This document shows positions 22,148 to 33,725 of a stretch of 64,000 nt of DNA, piece by piece. Source of the stretch: Mytilus galloprovincialis (Eukaryota; Mollusca; Bivalvia; Mytilida; Mytilidae). A program made the translations under genes and the position numbers. How positions within the stretch are numbered: position 1 is the first letter of the stretch; the number at the start of each line of letters is the position of its first letter. Under the pieces are notes generated by a model that was not told the DNA's origin, ran no database searches, and worked only from the letters and a program-made list of their open reading frames with translations. The stretch is taken from positions 61,466,181 through 61,530,180 of the forward strand of contig NC_134848.1 of assembly GCF_965363235.1 (NCBI RefSeq), read 5' to 3'.

Positions 22148-22984
22148 CTTGAAAATAAAATACATGATAATTTATTGAAGTGATGATTCAAAAGTAATCG
22201 ATTGTTCGGAAATTAAAATCATGATATAATTAAAATAAATATGCTAGCGGCATGAAGTATTTATATGAAGCAACATTCTTACAAAATCTTCACAAAGACA
22301 AAAGACATTCTTTAGTTTCCTTTCAGATATAGTCTTGATGAGGACATACAAACAATGATTTTAGTAAAGCCACGGTTGTGTTGTAATTGATATGAATAGT
22401 TCACGTCTGTGATTGGGTGTTTCCGATACTTAGGCACAATGATTGTTTTGTAGGTTGTACAGTAAAAATAATCGCTGAATAGGAACAACCTTGTATAATA
22501 TTTTCTCCGGAAAGGGAAAAGTCAAATAAACCGAAAGGAAATTCAACATCGTCAATAGTTCGGAGTGTCTTAAATCGTTATTATACTTGAAAACATATGC
22601 AGGAAGCAAACTCAACATAACCACCAGGCTTAAAATATAGAAACGGACACTTTTGTTTCACTTTTTTTCACAACCAATTCAGACAATATGTCATCATAAA
22701 ATGAGGTACTTTCTACAATGAAAGAATTTATAGCAAAATATTCGCGATAACTTTCATTATGTAAACTTCTTTTTTCATTTTACAGTAGACAGTTAGGACA
22801 ATAATGGAGAACAAAATATAGATGTATGTGGTAAATACGACATGGGATGATGCGTTAACGATACATAAGTATGGTATTTATTATGCTTAAGAAATAAAAT
22901 TGTTTGTCATTTAAATAAACATGTTAAATGATAAGTTATTATACAAAAGTCATATGAAACTACAAGTTAAAAGAAAGGTTCGAC
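22148..22984. other. Gene 2 remnant intron joined to upstream region
   Basis: From 22,148 to about 22,318 the sequence matches the exon-2-proximal intron of genes 3-5 (TGCTAGCGG...GAAGTATTTATATG against 37,080-37,110 and 57,850-57,880). From about 22,325 it matches the region upstream of exon 1 (TAGTCTTGATGAGGACATAC at 39,093, 48,383). No ORF is supported. Confidence 0.65.
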
Positions 22985-23036
22985 AAAATGGTAGTGGTAC
23001 AACTAACAAGGCCGATAAGATGATAGTCAGCTACAT
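22985..23036 (-). pseudogene. Exon-1-like relic with ATG-TAG
   Basis: Minus-strand copy of the donor-less exon-1-like sequence found also at 39,720-39,777 (CTGACTATCATCTTATCGGC in both). Here the second codon is TAG, so it is certainly non-coding. Part of the duplicated unit. Confidence 0.65.
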
Positions 23037-23219
23037 TTCCCTCTTAATTTCTAAATTTTGAATTTAATTTTTGCAACTGTCATCCAAAGTTCAAATGAAG
23101 TGAATGTTTACAATTATAGGCAACCGTACGGACTTCAACAATGAGAAAAATAAATACCGTATAGTCATCACAAATATTAGCAAGGAAGGTTATCATAAAC
23201 AAATAAAACAATTTATATT

Positions 23220-23680
23220 ATTCGTTCTGTGTATGGTAAGGTGTGTTACTACGTCTTTTGATTGAGTTAAACCGTTTGAATTGATATTTTATAGTTTGTC
23301 TTTCTATGTTGTGATGTTACACTATTGTTTCAGAAAAGGGTGAAGGTTTGGTACCAATAAAAGTTTTAACCCGCTGCAACTGTTTGCATCTGTCCTAAGT
23401 CAGGAATTTGATGTTCAGTAGTTGTCGTTTGTTGATGTGATTTATAAGTGTTTCTCATTTTTATGTAGATTAGACCGTTGGTTTTCCCGTTTGAATGGTT
23501 TAACACTAGTAATTTGTTGGGGCCCTTGATAGCTGGCTGTTCAGTGTTAGCCAAGACTCCGTGTTGGATACCGTACTTTGAACTATAATGGTTTACTTTT
23601 ATAAGTTGTGACTTGGATGGAGAGATGTCTCATTGGCACTCATACCTCATCTACTTATTTCTATATATACAGTAATTATT
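23220..23680 (-). repeat. R1 repeat copy (minus), duplicated
   Basis: Long R1 copy, with its sister at 39,970-40,410 in the duplicated segment; the two share the same flanks (TATTCGTTCTGTGTATGGTA on one side, CAGTAATTATTTTCATT on the other), so it was present before the duplication. The 62-residue minus ORF here is repeat-derived. Confidence 0.7.
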
Positions 23681-24943
23681 TTCATTCAATGTACTTTGGT
23701 GCAAACTTGTACATAAACTAGTCTGGTAAAACCTGCAATACTGCCTTCAATAGCAACGTGGAGCAACGAATAGCTTTTAATAGATGAATTAGGACCAATT
23801 TATAAAGATACTTTTTATCCCGAATCGATCTTTCTATCATACAAAAAAACAGGTTGACAGATAACATGAAGCGATTCACATATACTACACGTTCATAGTC
23901 TGCTTTCGTGCCTCTGATGCGTGCCTCTGATTTCGATGGAAATAAATTATACTTTAAGCTCAATGATAAATTGCAAGATACACACAATATTCGTATAGTG
24001 TGGGATAAAATAGAAGTTCATTTTGCCGTGAGCTCTTACTTGTGAGAGAGAGAAATATATCTTTTGTTGTTTCAGTGAGGTTAAAATAATACGCTTATTG
24101 ATAAGGTAATGGGATGTGTTTCAATTGGTTTGAATATTTATCGGCATATCAAGATTTCCGATCCTTGAGTGTTGTTTATAATGTTTCTTTCTTGTTGTAC
24201 ACCAAGACGGAAATTGTAGCTGATTGGATGCAAGCTTTAGTTTTCTGTTGATACGTAAGAGGAAAAAGGAAAAGGTTAAATGTTAACCAAGGTTCAAGGG
24301 TATCCTCAAACATTAACTTTGTCGAAAGTCGATGTAGAAAATTTTATAATCTAAAAATGATTTTTTTTTCTTTTATAAACTACCATAAAGTCAAGCAAAT
24401 AAGTAAAATGAAAAAAAACCCCACTAATATTGCTAATTTTAGAATTTGTTCTGAATGTTTATCGAAATGGTCATGCTATCCATCTAACTTATTTTCCAAA
24501 TTCATATTTCCTTTCCTGTGTATATGATTTGTGATTGATAAAAGTCCAGTGACACATATTTCATGAATGTTCAGGGTTATGTATGATTTGTGCACACAAA
24601 CTAATATAAGTGGGGGTCGTTGATGTACTATTATTTCGTAATTAGAAATAAACAATAAAATGAGATAAAGTTATATGGTAAGGTAGTATAATATTGCTGA
24701 CAACTTGTATATTTATGGATTTTAACATGTCTTTTTTCCATATTAGCTCGGTATTACCCCGAGATTGCAAAATGAGCTAAAGGAGTTTTCATATTGGCCG
24801 AGGGATTTTACCAGGGCTAGATTTAGGAATGAACGGGGAAGAAACTCGTTTTGTCACTATCAAGCAAAATTAAAGTGAAGTTTGTTAAATAAATCCTACT
24901 CAAAATATCCTAATCGCGAATACGTTTTAAATTAATTAACATA
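23681..24943. repeat. Duplicated spacer, left flank of the DIRS-like element
   Basis: Closely matches 40,411-41,783 almost base for base, including GCTCGGTATTACCCCGAGAT at 24,748 and 41,575. Ends exactly where the DIRS-like element starts. No gene. Confidence 0.8.
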
Positions 24944-25012
24944 TAGTAATATCATAGGTGAGCCCTTGCTCGATATGACAAAATTTATATGAGTATTGGG
25001 TGAAAATTGGGT
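24944..25012. repeat. DIRS-like outer A repeat
   Basis: Starts AGTAATATCATAGGTGAGCC and ends near GGGTGAAAATTGGGTT. The inner copy is at 25,350-25,418 with one or two differences. It forms one end of the element. Confidence 0.9.
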
Positions 25013-25137
25013 TTGAACTTAGCCATATCGAGATACATGTACTTTCGTGTTGTTTTTTTTTTTTGTTTTTTTTTTGTTTTTTTTTTTTAAGTTTTGTACC
25101 GACGTCACATGTTCATTCCATCTGTTCCGCACCACCA

Positions 25138-25285
25138 TTATACACAGAGCATGTGCAAATCCACCTTTGTATCGACATCATGCACAGAGTGTGTGCAAGT
25201 CCACCTTTGTATCGACAGCATGCACAGAGCATGTGCAAGTCCACCTTTGTATCGACATCATGCAGAGCATGTGCAAGTCCCGCTT
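25138..25285. repeat. 40-bp tandem repeat between A and B repeats
   Basis: About 3.6 units of 40 bp (CACAGAGCATGTGCAAGTCC then ACCTTTGTATCGACATCATG) lie between the outer A repeat and the inner B-A block. Two plus-strand ORFs here are read from the tandem. A poly-T stretch precedes it at about 25,051-25,090. Possibly part of the 3' UTR or a regulatory block of the element. Confidence 0.85.
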
Positions 25286-25290
25286 TGCTC

Positions 25291-25418
25291 TGATAGCAGC
25301 GGCCAAACTGAATGTATTGGTCAAATCTCGCGGGACTCACTTATGATATAGTAATATCATAGGTGAGCCCTTGCTCGATATGACCAAATTTATATGAGTA
25401 TTGGGTGAAAATTGGGTT
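25291..25418. repeat. DIRS-like internal B-A junction (ICR)
   Basis: B (25,291-25,349, TGATAGCAGCGGCCAAACTG...) is fused directly to A (25,350-25,418). This reproduces the circle junction of the two element ends, the internal complementary-type region needed to regenerate full ends during replication in this class. Confidence 0.85.
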
Positions 25419-26525
25419 ACGCAGCAGACCTCAATACTATAAGCTAGTATAACGACAACACACTTATAATTCCCAATTCTAACCTTTAACATTCCCAATA
25501 CTCACCCAAAACTTAAAAATTGTCTTGTATAAATGAAGAAGTCAAAATTCTTAAACAAATGGGAGTTTTGAGTCCATGACAAAACTTGAAATATCGCCAT
25601 CTAAGCAAACATCAAAAAGTTAAGAAATTTCAAATGAATACATCCCATTCAGAAAACTGGTAAAAGCAAATTATGCCAACTGCTAACTATTCCGTGTACT
25701 TCTTGTGTTGTTTCTGAGACTTTCACGTGCATGCTCCATATCATGAATTTTAACAAACGTATGCAACCTATGACTTAAATTAAAGTGTTAATATTTTCAG
25801 TTGAACTGCTCTTATGTTTGTAGACACCCAGAGCGAACTATCTGTTATGCAGTAGTTTTTGCATACGTCAAGAACGGTCAAGTGGTGCATGAGCTCTAGA
25901 TGGTTTTTATGTATTACATCGGGTGACTAAGAAATGTTTGGTGTCTTTGACCTTTATCCCTTATTTCCCATAATCAGGGAAATACTCTTGAATATTCAAT
26001 ACATCCACTACATGTATGAAATAAAAAGAATGTGTAGAGAATGACATGTGTAATATGTTGTCCATTTTTATCCATATAAAATCAGATGTTGTTTAATTAC
26101 CAATGAGACAACAAACCAGCCAAGATCAAATGTTTTGATGTAAGCAATTCGCATATCTAAATAGAACAGAAACCACAAGTCTCCCTCTAAACTTAATAAA
26201 CTTGTTTTCAAAACAAATTACGTTAAACAGATTATGAAAAGTAATATTTATTAAAGAAAAGTGTATTCAATACAGTACGTCTTCACAAAATTCAATTTTA
26301 ACATACATGTACAAAATAGTAATTACATAATATCCTTCGAAAAATAGAGGCAAATCCAATTTAAAAAATTCTCTATTTTTACATACCTTCATACTTGTAG
26401 AAATACATAATATCCCTCAAAATACAAGTTAGTCATAGTCAATATACATAAAAGTAGTAGTAATACAAAAAATAATTAAACATGCATCAAAAGTAACAAA
26501 CTTTTACTCTAAACACTTCAAATTG

Positions 26526-27840
26526 TCACTGAAAAGCACTGGAAAGTTTATTGACCTCACAATACGACTCGAATATAGATCTACAAATATTAGATTCAGA
26601 AACCCCTGTATTAGCCATGATGGAACTGACTGACCCTCTTCCTACCATACTTGACAATCTACTATATCTTTGGTAAGAGGACGAAGAAGACCAACCTATA
26701 TGCTGCATGACGTCACTTGTAGACCCCCTTGACAAAGCTAAAGTAATAGCACAAGCTCCCCGAATTCCATGAGGGGTCTCACCGTCGTAAATATCGAGTT
26801 TCTTTAAATATTTCCTCAAACGATCATACATAGCATTCGAAGATACAGGATTGTCAGTAACATCTTTTCGATTTTTACTCAAAGTACGGAATAAATAACC
26901 AAACCGTAAATCAACTCCAAGTGCCCTGGCACCTTCCACATACCTTTCCAGTGCTTTAACTGGACAAATTAAAGTATCATCAAATCTTAAGATGGAAAAT
27001 TCATTCACTTTCCCTTTTCCAAGTGTTTTGCCTACTGTGTGTGAAAATAGAAAATCGTCACCATTTGGTAATAATTTAACCTCTTGTGAAATACACAAGC
27101 CCAAGTCATTCGCTCTGTCCCCTGAAAAGTATTGAACTTTGAAGAAAGCTTGATGTCTAAGGAATATGAATCTTTCAGAGGATTTCAAAACAGGATCCAA
27201 CAACAAATCATCAATATGAACACTAATTGATCGGAGTTTGTCTAAAAACAGAGGTTTTGCCTGTTTTTGTACAACATGGGATTTTGACTGCTCAAACTGA
27301 ATAGCATGCAAATATTTGTCTACCTCTGGACTACACACAGGATTACCAATTTTAGTTATTTCATTCCACTCAGAACCCCGACCATTAGATTCAAATATAG
27401 CTTTTAATTGTCCTAGCATAGACTGAACAGTTCCCGCTGCTAACATTAACGGACACTGACATGAATGACTAACCAACTTACCAAGAAATTCACATGTTAA
27501 GTCATGTACTTGCGTTTTCCCCCTTGAATCCTTCATGACTATAAATCGCCTTACATCTAAAGGGGAAGCGGTTTTTAAACACTTAACAGGTTCACCTCCA
27601 AATAAAAACTTCTCAAACTCTTTTTCCAGCGAAAGTTTTTTCTTATTATAACTAGTGCTTCCAACTAAACTGTCTAAATATCTCAAACGCCTTTCCACTG
27701 AACAATTACTCGTGATTCTTTCCGAACTTTCAATCAAAACGGGGTTTTGTCCACATGACTGGCAAAATTGATACCCAACATCATTTGCATAACCACACAC
27801 TAAACACTGTTCTGCTGGCAGCCAAACTCGTGGTACACCA
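26526..27840 (-). CDS. Tyrosine recombinase of the DIRS-like element
   Basis: Open frame of 424 residues from MCGYAND (27,800); the frame is open back to about 27,843, where TTTTTGTAG-AATGG looks like a splice acceptor, so the true protein may start further upstream through a spliced leader. It opens with a zinc-ribbon-like pattern (CLVCGY...FCQSCG). Catalytic signatures of the tyrosine recombinase family are all present: Arg in GDRANDLG (about residue 229), HGIR (His344, Arg347), His367 in MQHIGW, and a Tyr at 376 or 379 in SYQRYS. The protein would cut and rejoin DNA to integrate a circular cDNA. No internal stops or shifts, unlike the neighbouring pol, so it may be under different constraint or simply lucky. 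ends TGA/TAA at 26,526. Confidence 0.85.
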
Positions 27841-27849
27841 TTCTACAAA

Positions 27850-29989
27850 AAGGTGAAACTAAAAATGAAGTGTGCGACAATTAAACGCCATGGTAAACCA
27901 TTAGTGTCCAACTTAAACCCTTTAGTAGATGGGTACAACAGGGCTTTGTGTTTATTTCGTTCAGCTAAAACATTCCATACTGACACATGTTCCCAGAAAA
28001 AGGCCACCACACTGGTCTTGGAAACAACTCAAGAACCACAAATGTACAACTCTTAACCCCAATCTGAGCACAAAACTTCAAAACGGGAAAAATTAAACAA
28101 AAAGGGGGGAACACATAAGGGTTTTTTTCCAAATTCAAGTCCTGAGAAAAAACATTAACACCATCTGAAAGAACTGTGGGGAATGGTGTAAAATGTTTTA
28201 ACGGATTACCATTAGTATCATTCATAGCATTCGAGTCTAATGCCATCAAATCTGAAGTGTGGGGACCAAACCTCTCTTCAACAAATTACCACTTCATAGG
28301 AGATAACATAGCATCTGATAATCTCAACTTTCTGGACTCCCTGTCAGCAGGGTTTCTACTAGAACTAACATATACAAAACGTAGGTCCATGTTAACTGTT
28401 TTTGAAAGAGTGAATATCTTTCGCAAAACTCCATTCAACGAGGGGTCTCTACCTCCTTGATTACTCCAAGCATTAACTACCGCAAGATTATCACAAAACG
28501 CGTCCATTTGCCTCCTTAACGTGGATAGGAGAGCTATCATTCTTATTCCAAAAGTCACCAAACTCTACCGTAACCTCTTTGCAAATCATAAAGGCACCCC
28601 ACTTAAAAAGCGACGAGTCAGTTGCTAAAATCAATTGTAAATGGGTTTCTAATCTCCAAGAGGCAGTTCCCTTCCAATTATCCAAAAAACGCCAATATTC
28701 TAACTCCTCTTTTAACTCTTTGTAAATGTTAATTTTCTTACTATTTTTAGAAGCAAGGCTTATGGCCCTATTGATTTCCCTTGAAAACAATCTGGCAGAG
28801 GGGACAGCAAGAAAAAATGAAATACATTTTCCTGCGAAACGTTGAAGGGTTTTAATGCCTACGTCATTGCCATCAAGGATAGATTCCCTTAAAATTCTAA
28901 ATGATTCTTTTTTCTGCTCCGGCAAGATAAAGGCCAGTTTAGCTGAGTCACAAAACATTCCCAAGAATTTCAAACACCTGGTTGGTATAAAACAACACTT
29001 TTCCAAGTTTAAAAAATATCCCAATCTAACAAGAACCTGACACAGAATGTACAGACTTTTTACCAATTCGGCATGACCTGATTTCTTCTTCAAACTTGTA
29101 TTTTTAAACTCGCAAACTAACCTATCATCTATGTACAATAAAGAAGGTACACCAAGGGAGCGACAATAGTTAATTGGAACCAGACCAGTAGTGTGATAAA
29201 TAAAAGCACTAGCTTTGAAGCCGAAAGGAAGATAGTTAAAAACCATGTACCAGCCTGCAAACTGAATCCCAAAATACTGTCTAGAATTGGGATTTAAAAG
29301 TATATGATCGTAACCAGACTTATCATCAAGAGATGCCATGAAAGAATCCTTTTCTATTAATCTAGGAACCTCTTTAAGAGTATCTAACGAAAAAGGGAAA
29401 TCCTTAATCCATAAATTCAAGTATCTTTCATCATGGCACATACGTGGTTTTGATGGCTCAATAGTGATAGGTAAAACAAGTAATGGCGGATCACATTCCC
29501 CAACTCTGCCAATTACAGTTAATGATCCATTGGCTATTCTTTCTAATAAAGTGTCACACAAAAATTTCTCAAATCCTTTGCAACTAGCAGAATTTTGAAA
29601 ATAAGCAGGTTTGGGAAGACTTGAATCGTAACAACGACCCCTAAAATTTTCCTTAAAATGTTTAAACATGGGCCTAATATCTACCCCCTGTTTAATCCAG
29701 TCCAAAATTTCACCAGGACAACTATTTTCTCCCATTGTTCTGAACAATACATTAAATTTCCTGCTTTGAAAAAATTAGGATCTAAAAAAGACAGATCCTC
29801 AAAATCATAGTCGCTACCATTTACAACCTCTTCAGCACTTGGTAAGCAATCAGAGGGTTGGGTGATCTCTCCTTTATAATTTACTAAAAGTATGTCACTT
29901 TGCTTTCTTAATTTAACGCTAAGTGGATCGAAACCCGATTTTAACTCCCAATCTGGAATTTCTGGCTCAAACTTTTCTTTCTTAGCCAA
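27850..29989 (-). pseudogene. Decayed reverse transcriptase / RNase H of the DIRS-like element
   Basis: Runs minus-strand in several frames. The N-terminal part starts at 29,989 (MAKKEKFEPEIPDWELKSG). A frameshift near 29,720 moves into the RT frame (to 28,491), with ASLDDKSGYDH, LPFGFKASAF and the YIDD catalytic motif (about residues 205-208 of that frame). After IHVKEA a deletion plus frameshift near 28,510 removes part of the RNase H region. The next frame (from 28,561) has DAFCDNLAVVNAW and a nonsense TAA at 28,286. It continues to MALDSNAM and PRPVWW, and another frameshift near 27,990 precedes the C-terminal region ending at about 27,850. At least three frame breaks and one stop: inactive as a single polyprotein. 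Confidence 0.85.
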
Positions 29990-30197
29990 AGGTTCATGAT
30001 CCCTGATATTCTGAAATTAACAAAAAGAAAATCTTTTCAACTCTGAAAAATTGCTTGAGATTTATAAAAAAAATAAAGGAGAGAGACACTCAACCCTTGC
30101 CCGCGTGAAAAAAAAATTTCACTGGAGATCGAAGCTCCTGGGAAAGGGAAAGGCATCTAAAAGATTAAAATTAAAAAATATACAAAATACATATTAA

Positions 30198-30863
30198 TTA
30201 ATTGTCTTTTTTCATTTTTGGACAATTTGCAATAAAATGTCCCGACTCCTTGCAAAAATAACATACACCGTTTGACACTCTCCTGCCTCTACCTCCTTGC
30301 ATTCTTGGAGGCCTAAAACCACCTGAATTATAGTTTGGCCCTGGATAAAAATTAGGATACGGGAAACCAAAACCTGGATTCTGATATCCATATCCAGGAA
30401 AAGGAAATGCAGGAGCTGAAGTAGGTGGAGCATCTAATATATCCTGCCTCTCCTTTGAACCTGATGGTTCCTCGTATTTTTTAGATTTTGCCCAGTCTGA
30501 AATTAAGGAGGAAATCTTCTTGTCCTCCTGGGACTCAAATAACTTTAAGACGAGCCCACAAAATTCAACATTATCTTCGTATTTTTTACACATTGAAAAA
30601 GATTTTGAAAATAAAGAACAGTCCTTATGATTCGCTTTGTTAGCTGCATCAACCAACATTTCGATGGCCGCAAGTAATACTCCCGGTGTTGTGAGTTTTG
30701 GTCTTGCTGCCAAAGTTCTAACGTAAGATAGTGCTTCATCTACCTGTAAAACCTTTGAATTTTTCTTCAACTCATCCAGGTCTTGTCTCATTTCTTGCAG
30801 CTGCTGGTTTGTTGTGGATGGGTCTCCCTGCGCCGCTTTGCCATCACTTCCTACAACAAACAA
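30198..30863 (-). CDS. Gag of the DIRS-like element (main exon)
   Basis: An open frame of 221 residues. A charged, probably coiled-coil stretch near the start (QLQEMRQDLDELKKNSKVLQ) is followed by a helical mid part and a Pro/Tyr/Gly-rich linker (PGYGYQNPGFGFPYPN). It ends with a CCHC zinc knuckle, CYFCKESGHFIANC, close to the C-terminus. Such proteins bind element RNA and assemble particles. The apparent start is not an ATG, and TTGTTTGTTGTAG-GAAG at 30,850 looks like a splice acceptor, so this is likely the last exon of a spliced Gag. It is about 200 bp upstream of the pol start. No stop or shift. Confidence 0.75.
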   Translation of the reverse strand: MFVVGSDGKAAQGDPSTTNQQLQEMRQDLDELKKNSKVLQVDEALSYVRTLAARPKLTTPGVLLAAIEMLVDAANKANHKDCSLFSKSFSMCKKYEDNVEFCGLVLKLFESQEDKKISSLISDWAKSKKYEEPSGSKERQDILDAPPTSAPAFPFPGYGYQNPGFGFPYPNFYPGPNYNSGGFRPPRMQGGRGRRVSNGVCYFCKESGHFIANCPKMKKDN

Positions 30864-31368
30864 AACGAAAAATAACTAAACTTCCTTGCAACAGTTTTTA
30901 AATATATATCAAAAGGAAAATCAAGAATATCAAAACATACTAGCAATACAAATACAGGACAATGTCTTGCTCTAAATAACATTCGTAAGCTGTAAATGTA
31001 GGAAACCATGAAAGTAGTGCCAACATTAAAACAAAATTAAGTGTAAAACGAAATAACGAAAAACTATATAAAATTATCAAGTCTTGTTTTCTGTAAAAAA
31101 ATAAGTTTACTTAGCAAAGAAATCCAGATTTCTTGAAAATGCAACAAAACAAGACTAGATCTGTTGCCGTGAACGATATGTGTTTCCGTGAATGAAATGT
31201 TGCCGTGAATAATATCTCACTTAAATAAACAAAAGCCTACATAAAGGTCCATAAACATCAAGTTACAAATAAGGAGAGATAATCTTCGATGGGCATTTAA
31301 AAACGGCTAAATTAGAACAGACGGACAAGCAAACTTATCCAAAGAAAAAAGGTAAAAAGAAACATTCA

Positions 31369-32078
31369 TACCTTTCGCCGCTGGTGTATCTGTACTTGGA
31401 TTACTAGTACATGTACTTAACCTCTGACCTCTAGCACCCACAGAATTGGCTAAAAATATGCTTTCATGCACTAGAAGTCTCATATTCTCTATATTGTCAT
31501 CCTTCCCACACAGAACAATTAATACATCTTTAACGGATTCACCTGGAATTAAATAAGGCACTAATCAATCAAACGGAACAGATGCAATTTCATGTATAAT
31601 GTGTAAAAAATCACAAACCGTGAAAAGCGAAAATCTCGAAGGTAACTTGCCAAGTTACCGTCAATAAAATCATAACTTCTGATGACACTAAACAACAAGA
31701 ATTAACATAAAAACCAAAGGCTAAATTTATCGCACCAGATGCAGATCTACATTTCTAACAAAAATGTTTGTTCACAAAAAGCATTATCGGTCAAATGAAG
31801 TTAATTAAATTATCAAAAGCAAAAAATTAAAGCCATATTTACTTTGAATACAAGGTTCTCTGAAAGTCTTAAGAAAACGTTATAATAAAATATAAATTAC
31901 CTGTCAGCTTCTCAACTGAGCAATTAATTCGACTTTTGTTAAACTCTCAAAAGGTTCATCTTTTTTTCAGCCTTGACAGCTCTAAAACCGCTTCTGCATC
32001 TGCGTTTTTTACCCTCAAAATGATCGGGATTAAACTTTCACCCGCCAGGGAGCAATTTAGCTTCAATACCTGAGCCAT
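31369..32078 (-). other. Candidate upstream Gag exons of the DIRS-like element
   Basis: Two pieces look like exons. First, an ATG at 32,078 after an acceptor-like TTAATTTCAG opens a 40-codon frame (MAQVLKLNCSLAGESLIPII...) that stops at 31,956 after a run of seven A, a likely 1-nt slip; a donor-like GACAG-GTAATT follows at about 31,903. Second, 31,543-31,369 is bounded by an acceptor (TTTAATTCCAG) and a donor (CGAAAG-GTATGA) and encodes GESVKDVLIVLCGKDDNIEN and on to DTPAAKG. It would feed into the main Gag exon at 30,850. Splicing is inferred; the first piece is damaged. Confidence 0.4.
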
Positions 32079-32204
32079 AGCTGAAATTAATAAAAATAAA
32101 TTTAGTAACCTCATTACAAATCCGCCATTAAAAATCGTGCAATGCGGACTGTCTTCGTCATAAATTGAAGATACAAATATCTTTTTCTAAATTAACGTAT
32201 GAAC

Positions 32205-32208
<4 letters not shown>

Positions 32209-32236
<28 letters not shown>
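32209..32236. repeat. Poly-A tract in the DIRS-like element
   Basis: About 28 consecutive A with one interruption-free run. Lies in the upstream non-coding part of the element; simple sequence only. Confidence 0.9.
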
Positions 32237-32238
<2 letters not shown>

Positions 32239-32681
32239 AATGTGCTTTTAAACTCCTAGAATGAACTAAACCAAAAATTTCTCCTTCAAAGTTATTATTT
32301 CCAATACCTCGACAATAACGCAAAATTCGGAGCTTTCTTCTCCCTAGATATATTTAACAAAACTCTCTGACAATATCTTCATTGAACGCTGCAACCTATG
32401 CAAACGCCACTTAAAGCTTTAAATCATACAACACTTCCCGACATACAGGACAGTTCTCAATACGCGTTGCAACCAATGCAGACGCAAACTCCATTTTAGT
32501 ACATTAATTATAAAAACAGCATTAAACCACAACTACTAGCTGTTATCAACAAAATACATTGAAAGCATTAACTACATTTAACTACATTTAAAAAACTTAC
32601 TTCCACAGTAAGAAACTTCTTTACTTTAGACACTACAACCACGCTCTACTCAAGAGCTGTTAAAGTCCGTGCTGTCACGCT

Positions 32682-32740
32682 TGATAGCAGCGGCCAAACT
32701 GAATGTATTGGTCAAATCTCGCGGGACTCACTTATGATAT
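32682..32740. repeat. DIRS-like outer B repeat
   Basis: Identical over 59 bp to the inner B copy (25,291-25,349), running from TGATAGCAGCGGCCAAACTG to CACTTATGATAT. Forms the other end of the element, followed by host GAACTAGATTACAC. Confidence 0.9.
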
Positions 32741-33725
32741 GAACTAGATTACACAAAACATGGTTCGTCTTTATTTTCAATTGAGCAAGTAAAATATGGC
32801 AGTCTAAATCTTCCATACATTACAAATTTCGCCCAAATTATATGATAATCATTTCAAATTATAAGTCTTGGGATAATGATCAAAGAACGTGCACATATTT
32901 TACACAACGTGAGCTCATGCAAAGGCATTGATTTATCAGAAGATTGTATTCTCAATCATGCAGTTGCAATAATTGAGCTCTTTCTACAAATTTAATCCAT
33001 TATCTCATTCTATAATTTATCCAAAGATTAAGTTTGAAAACCTGACATTTTGACCAGTACATTCTAATCTGAGATATCAGACATTGATACTATAAATAGC
33101 TCCCTCTAAAAAACAGTCTCGACAATATACAATACAGAAATAGTCCTCCATGTTGTTTCAATTTATCCTATAGCTTTTCAATTGGCAAATGAAATAGATC
33201 CAAACAATTTTATCACATGATTGTTGAGGAGTTGATTTTTTTTTGTATTGTACTATGAAATTTTCTGGTTTGGTATGTAGTATTTTCTTTGAAGTACAAA
33301 CTTTATACAATAAGGTTATTTGATAGGATAAAAAATGTAACAAAAATACTGTACTCTAAGGCAAATTCAAAAAAGGAAAATCCATGACATTAGAAAAAAT
33401 CAAACGCCATGAATCAACGGAACAAGTGAACAAACAACTGCCATATCCCTGACTTAGATCAGGCAAATTCCGTAGAAAATGGTGGAATAAACCTGGTTTT
33501 ATAGCTAAACGTCCCACTTGTATAATGGACAAGAATTTTGGTAAGAAACCCAGTGAAATATAGTATAAGACGACGATAATTGGGACCCAGCAGTCAAACT
33601 ATGTAAATATAAACCGAAGATGTACACCACAACTGACTTAAAAATGTATATAAACATAAAATTTATTGTAACTAAGACGCCAACATCAAAGTTTTAGCAA
33701 ATAGTTACATGTATAGTTCATTATA

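Larger units (their letters stand above)
24944..32740 (-). mobile_element. DIRS/Ngaro-like tyrosine-recombinase retrotransposon
   Basis: A 7.8-kb element transcribed on the minus strand in the order Gag, RT, RNase H, tyrosine recombinase. It has split direct repeats: 69 bp A copies at 24,944-25,012 and 25,350-25,418, and 59 bp B copies at 25,291-25,349 and 32,682-32,740. B and A abut in the middle (...TTATGATAT then AGTAATATCATAGG...), as expected for elements that integrate from a circle by tyrosine recombinase. There is no LTR, no DDE integrase and no methylase region, which favours a Ngaro/PAT-type arrangement over DIRS1. The empty site in the sister segment (about 41,783, AACATAT-GAACTAG) shows the exact ends and no target duplication beyond AT. 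Pol is decayed, so the copy is not autonomous. Confidence 0.9.

Noticed and set aside
25000..25351. Plus ORFs with repeated CKSTFVSTSCTEHVQ-type units
   Set aside because: They are read from the 40-bp tandem repeat and poly-T inside the DIRS-like terminus, antisense to the element.
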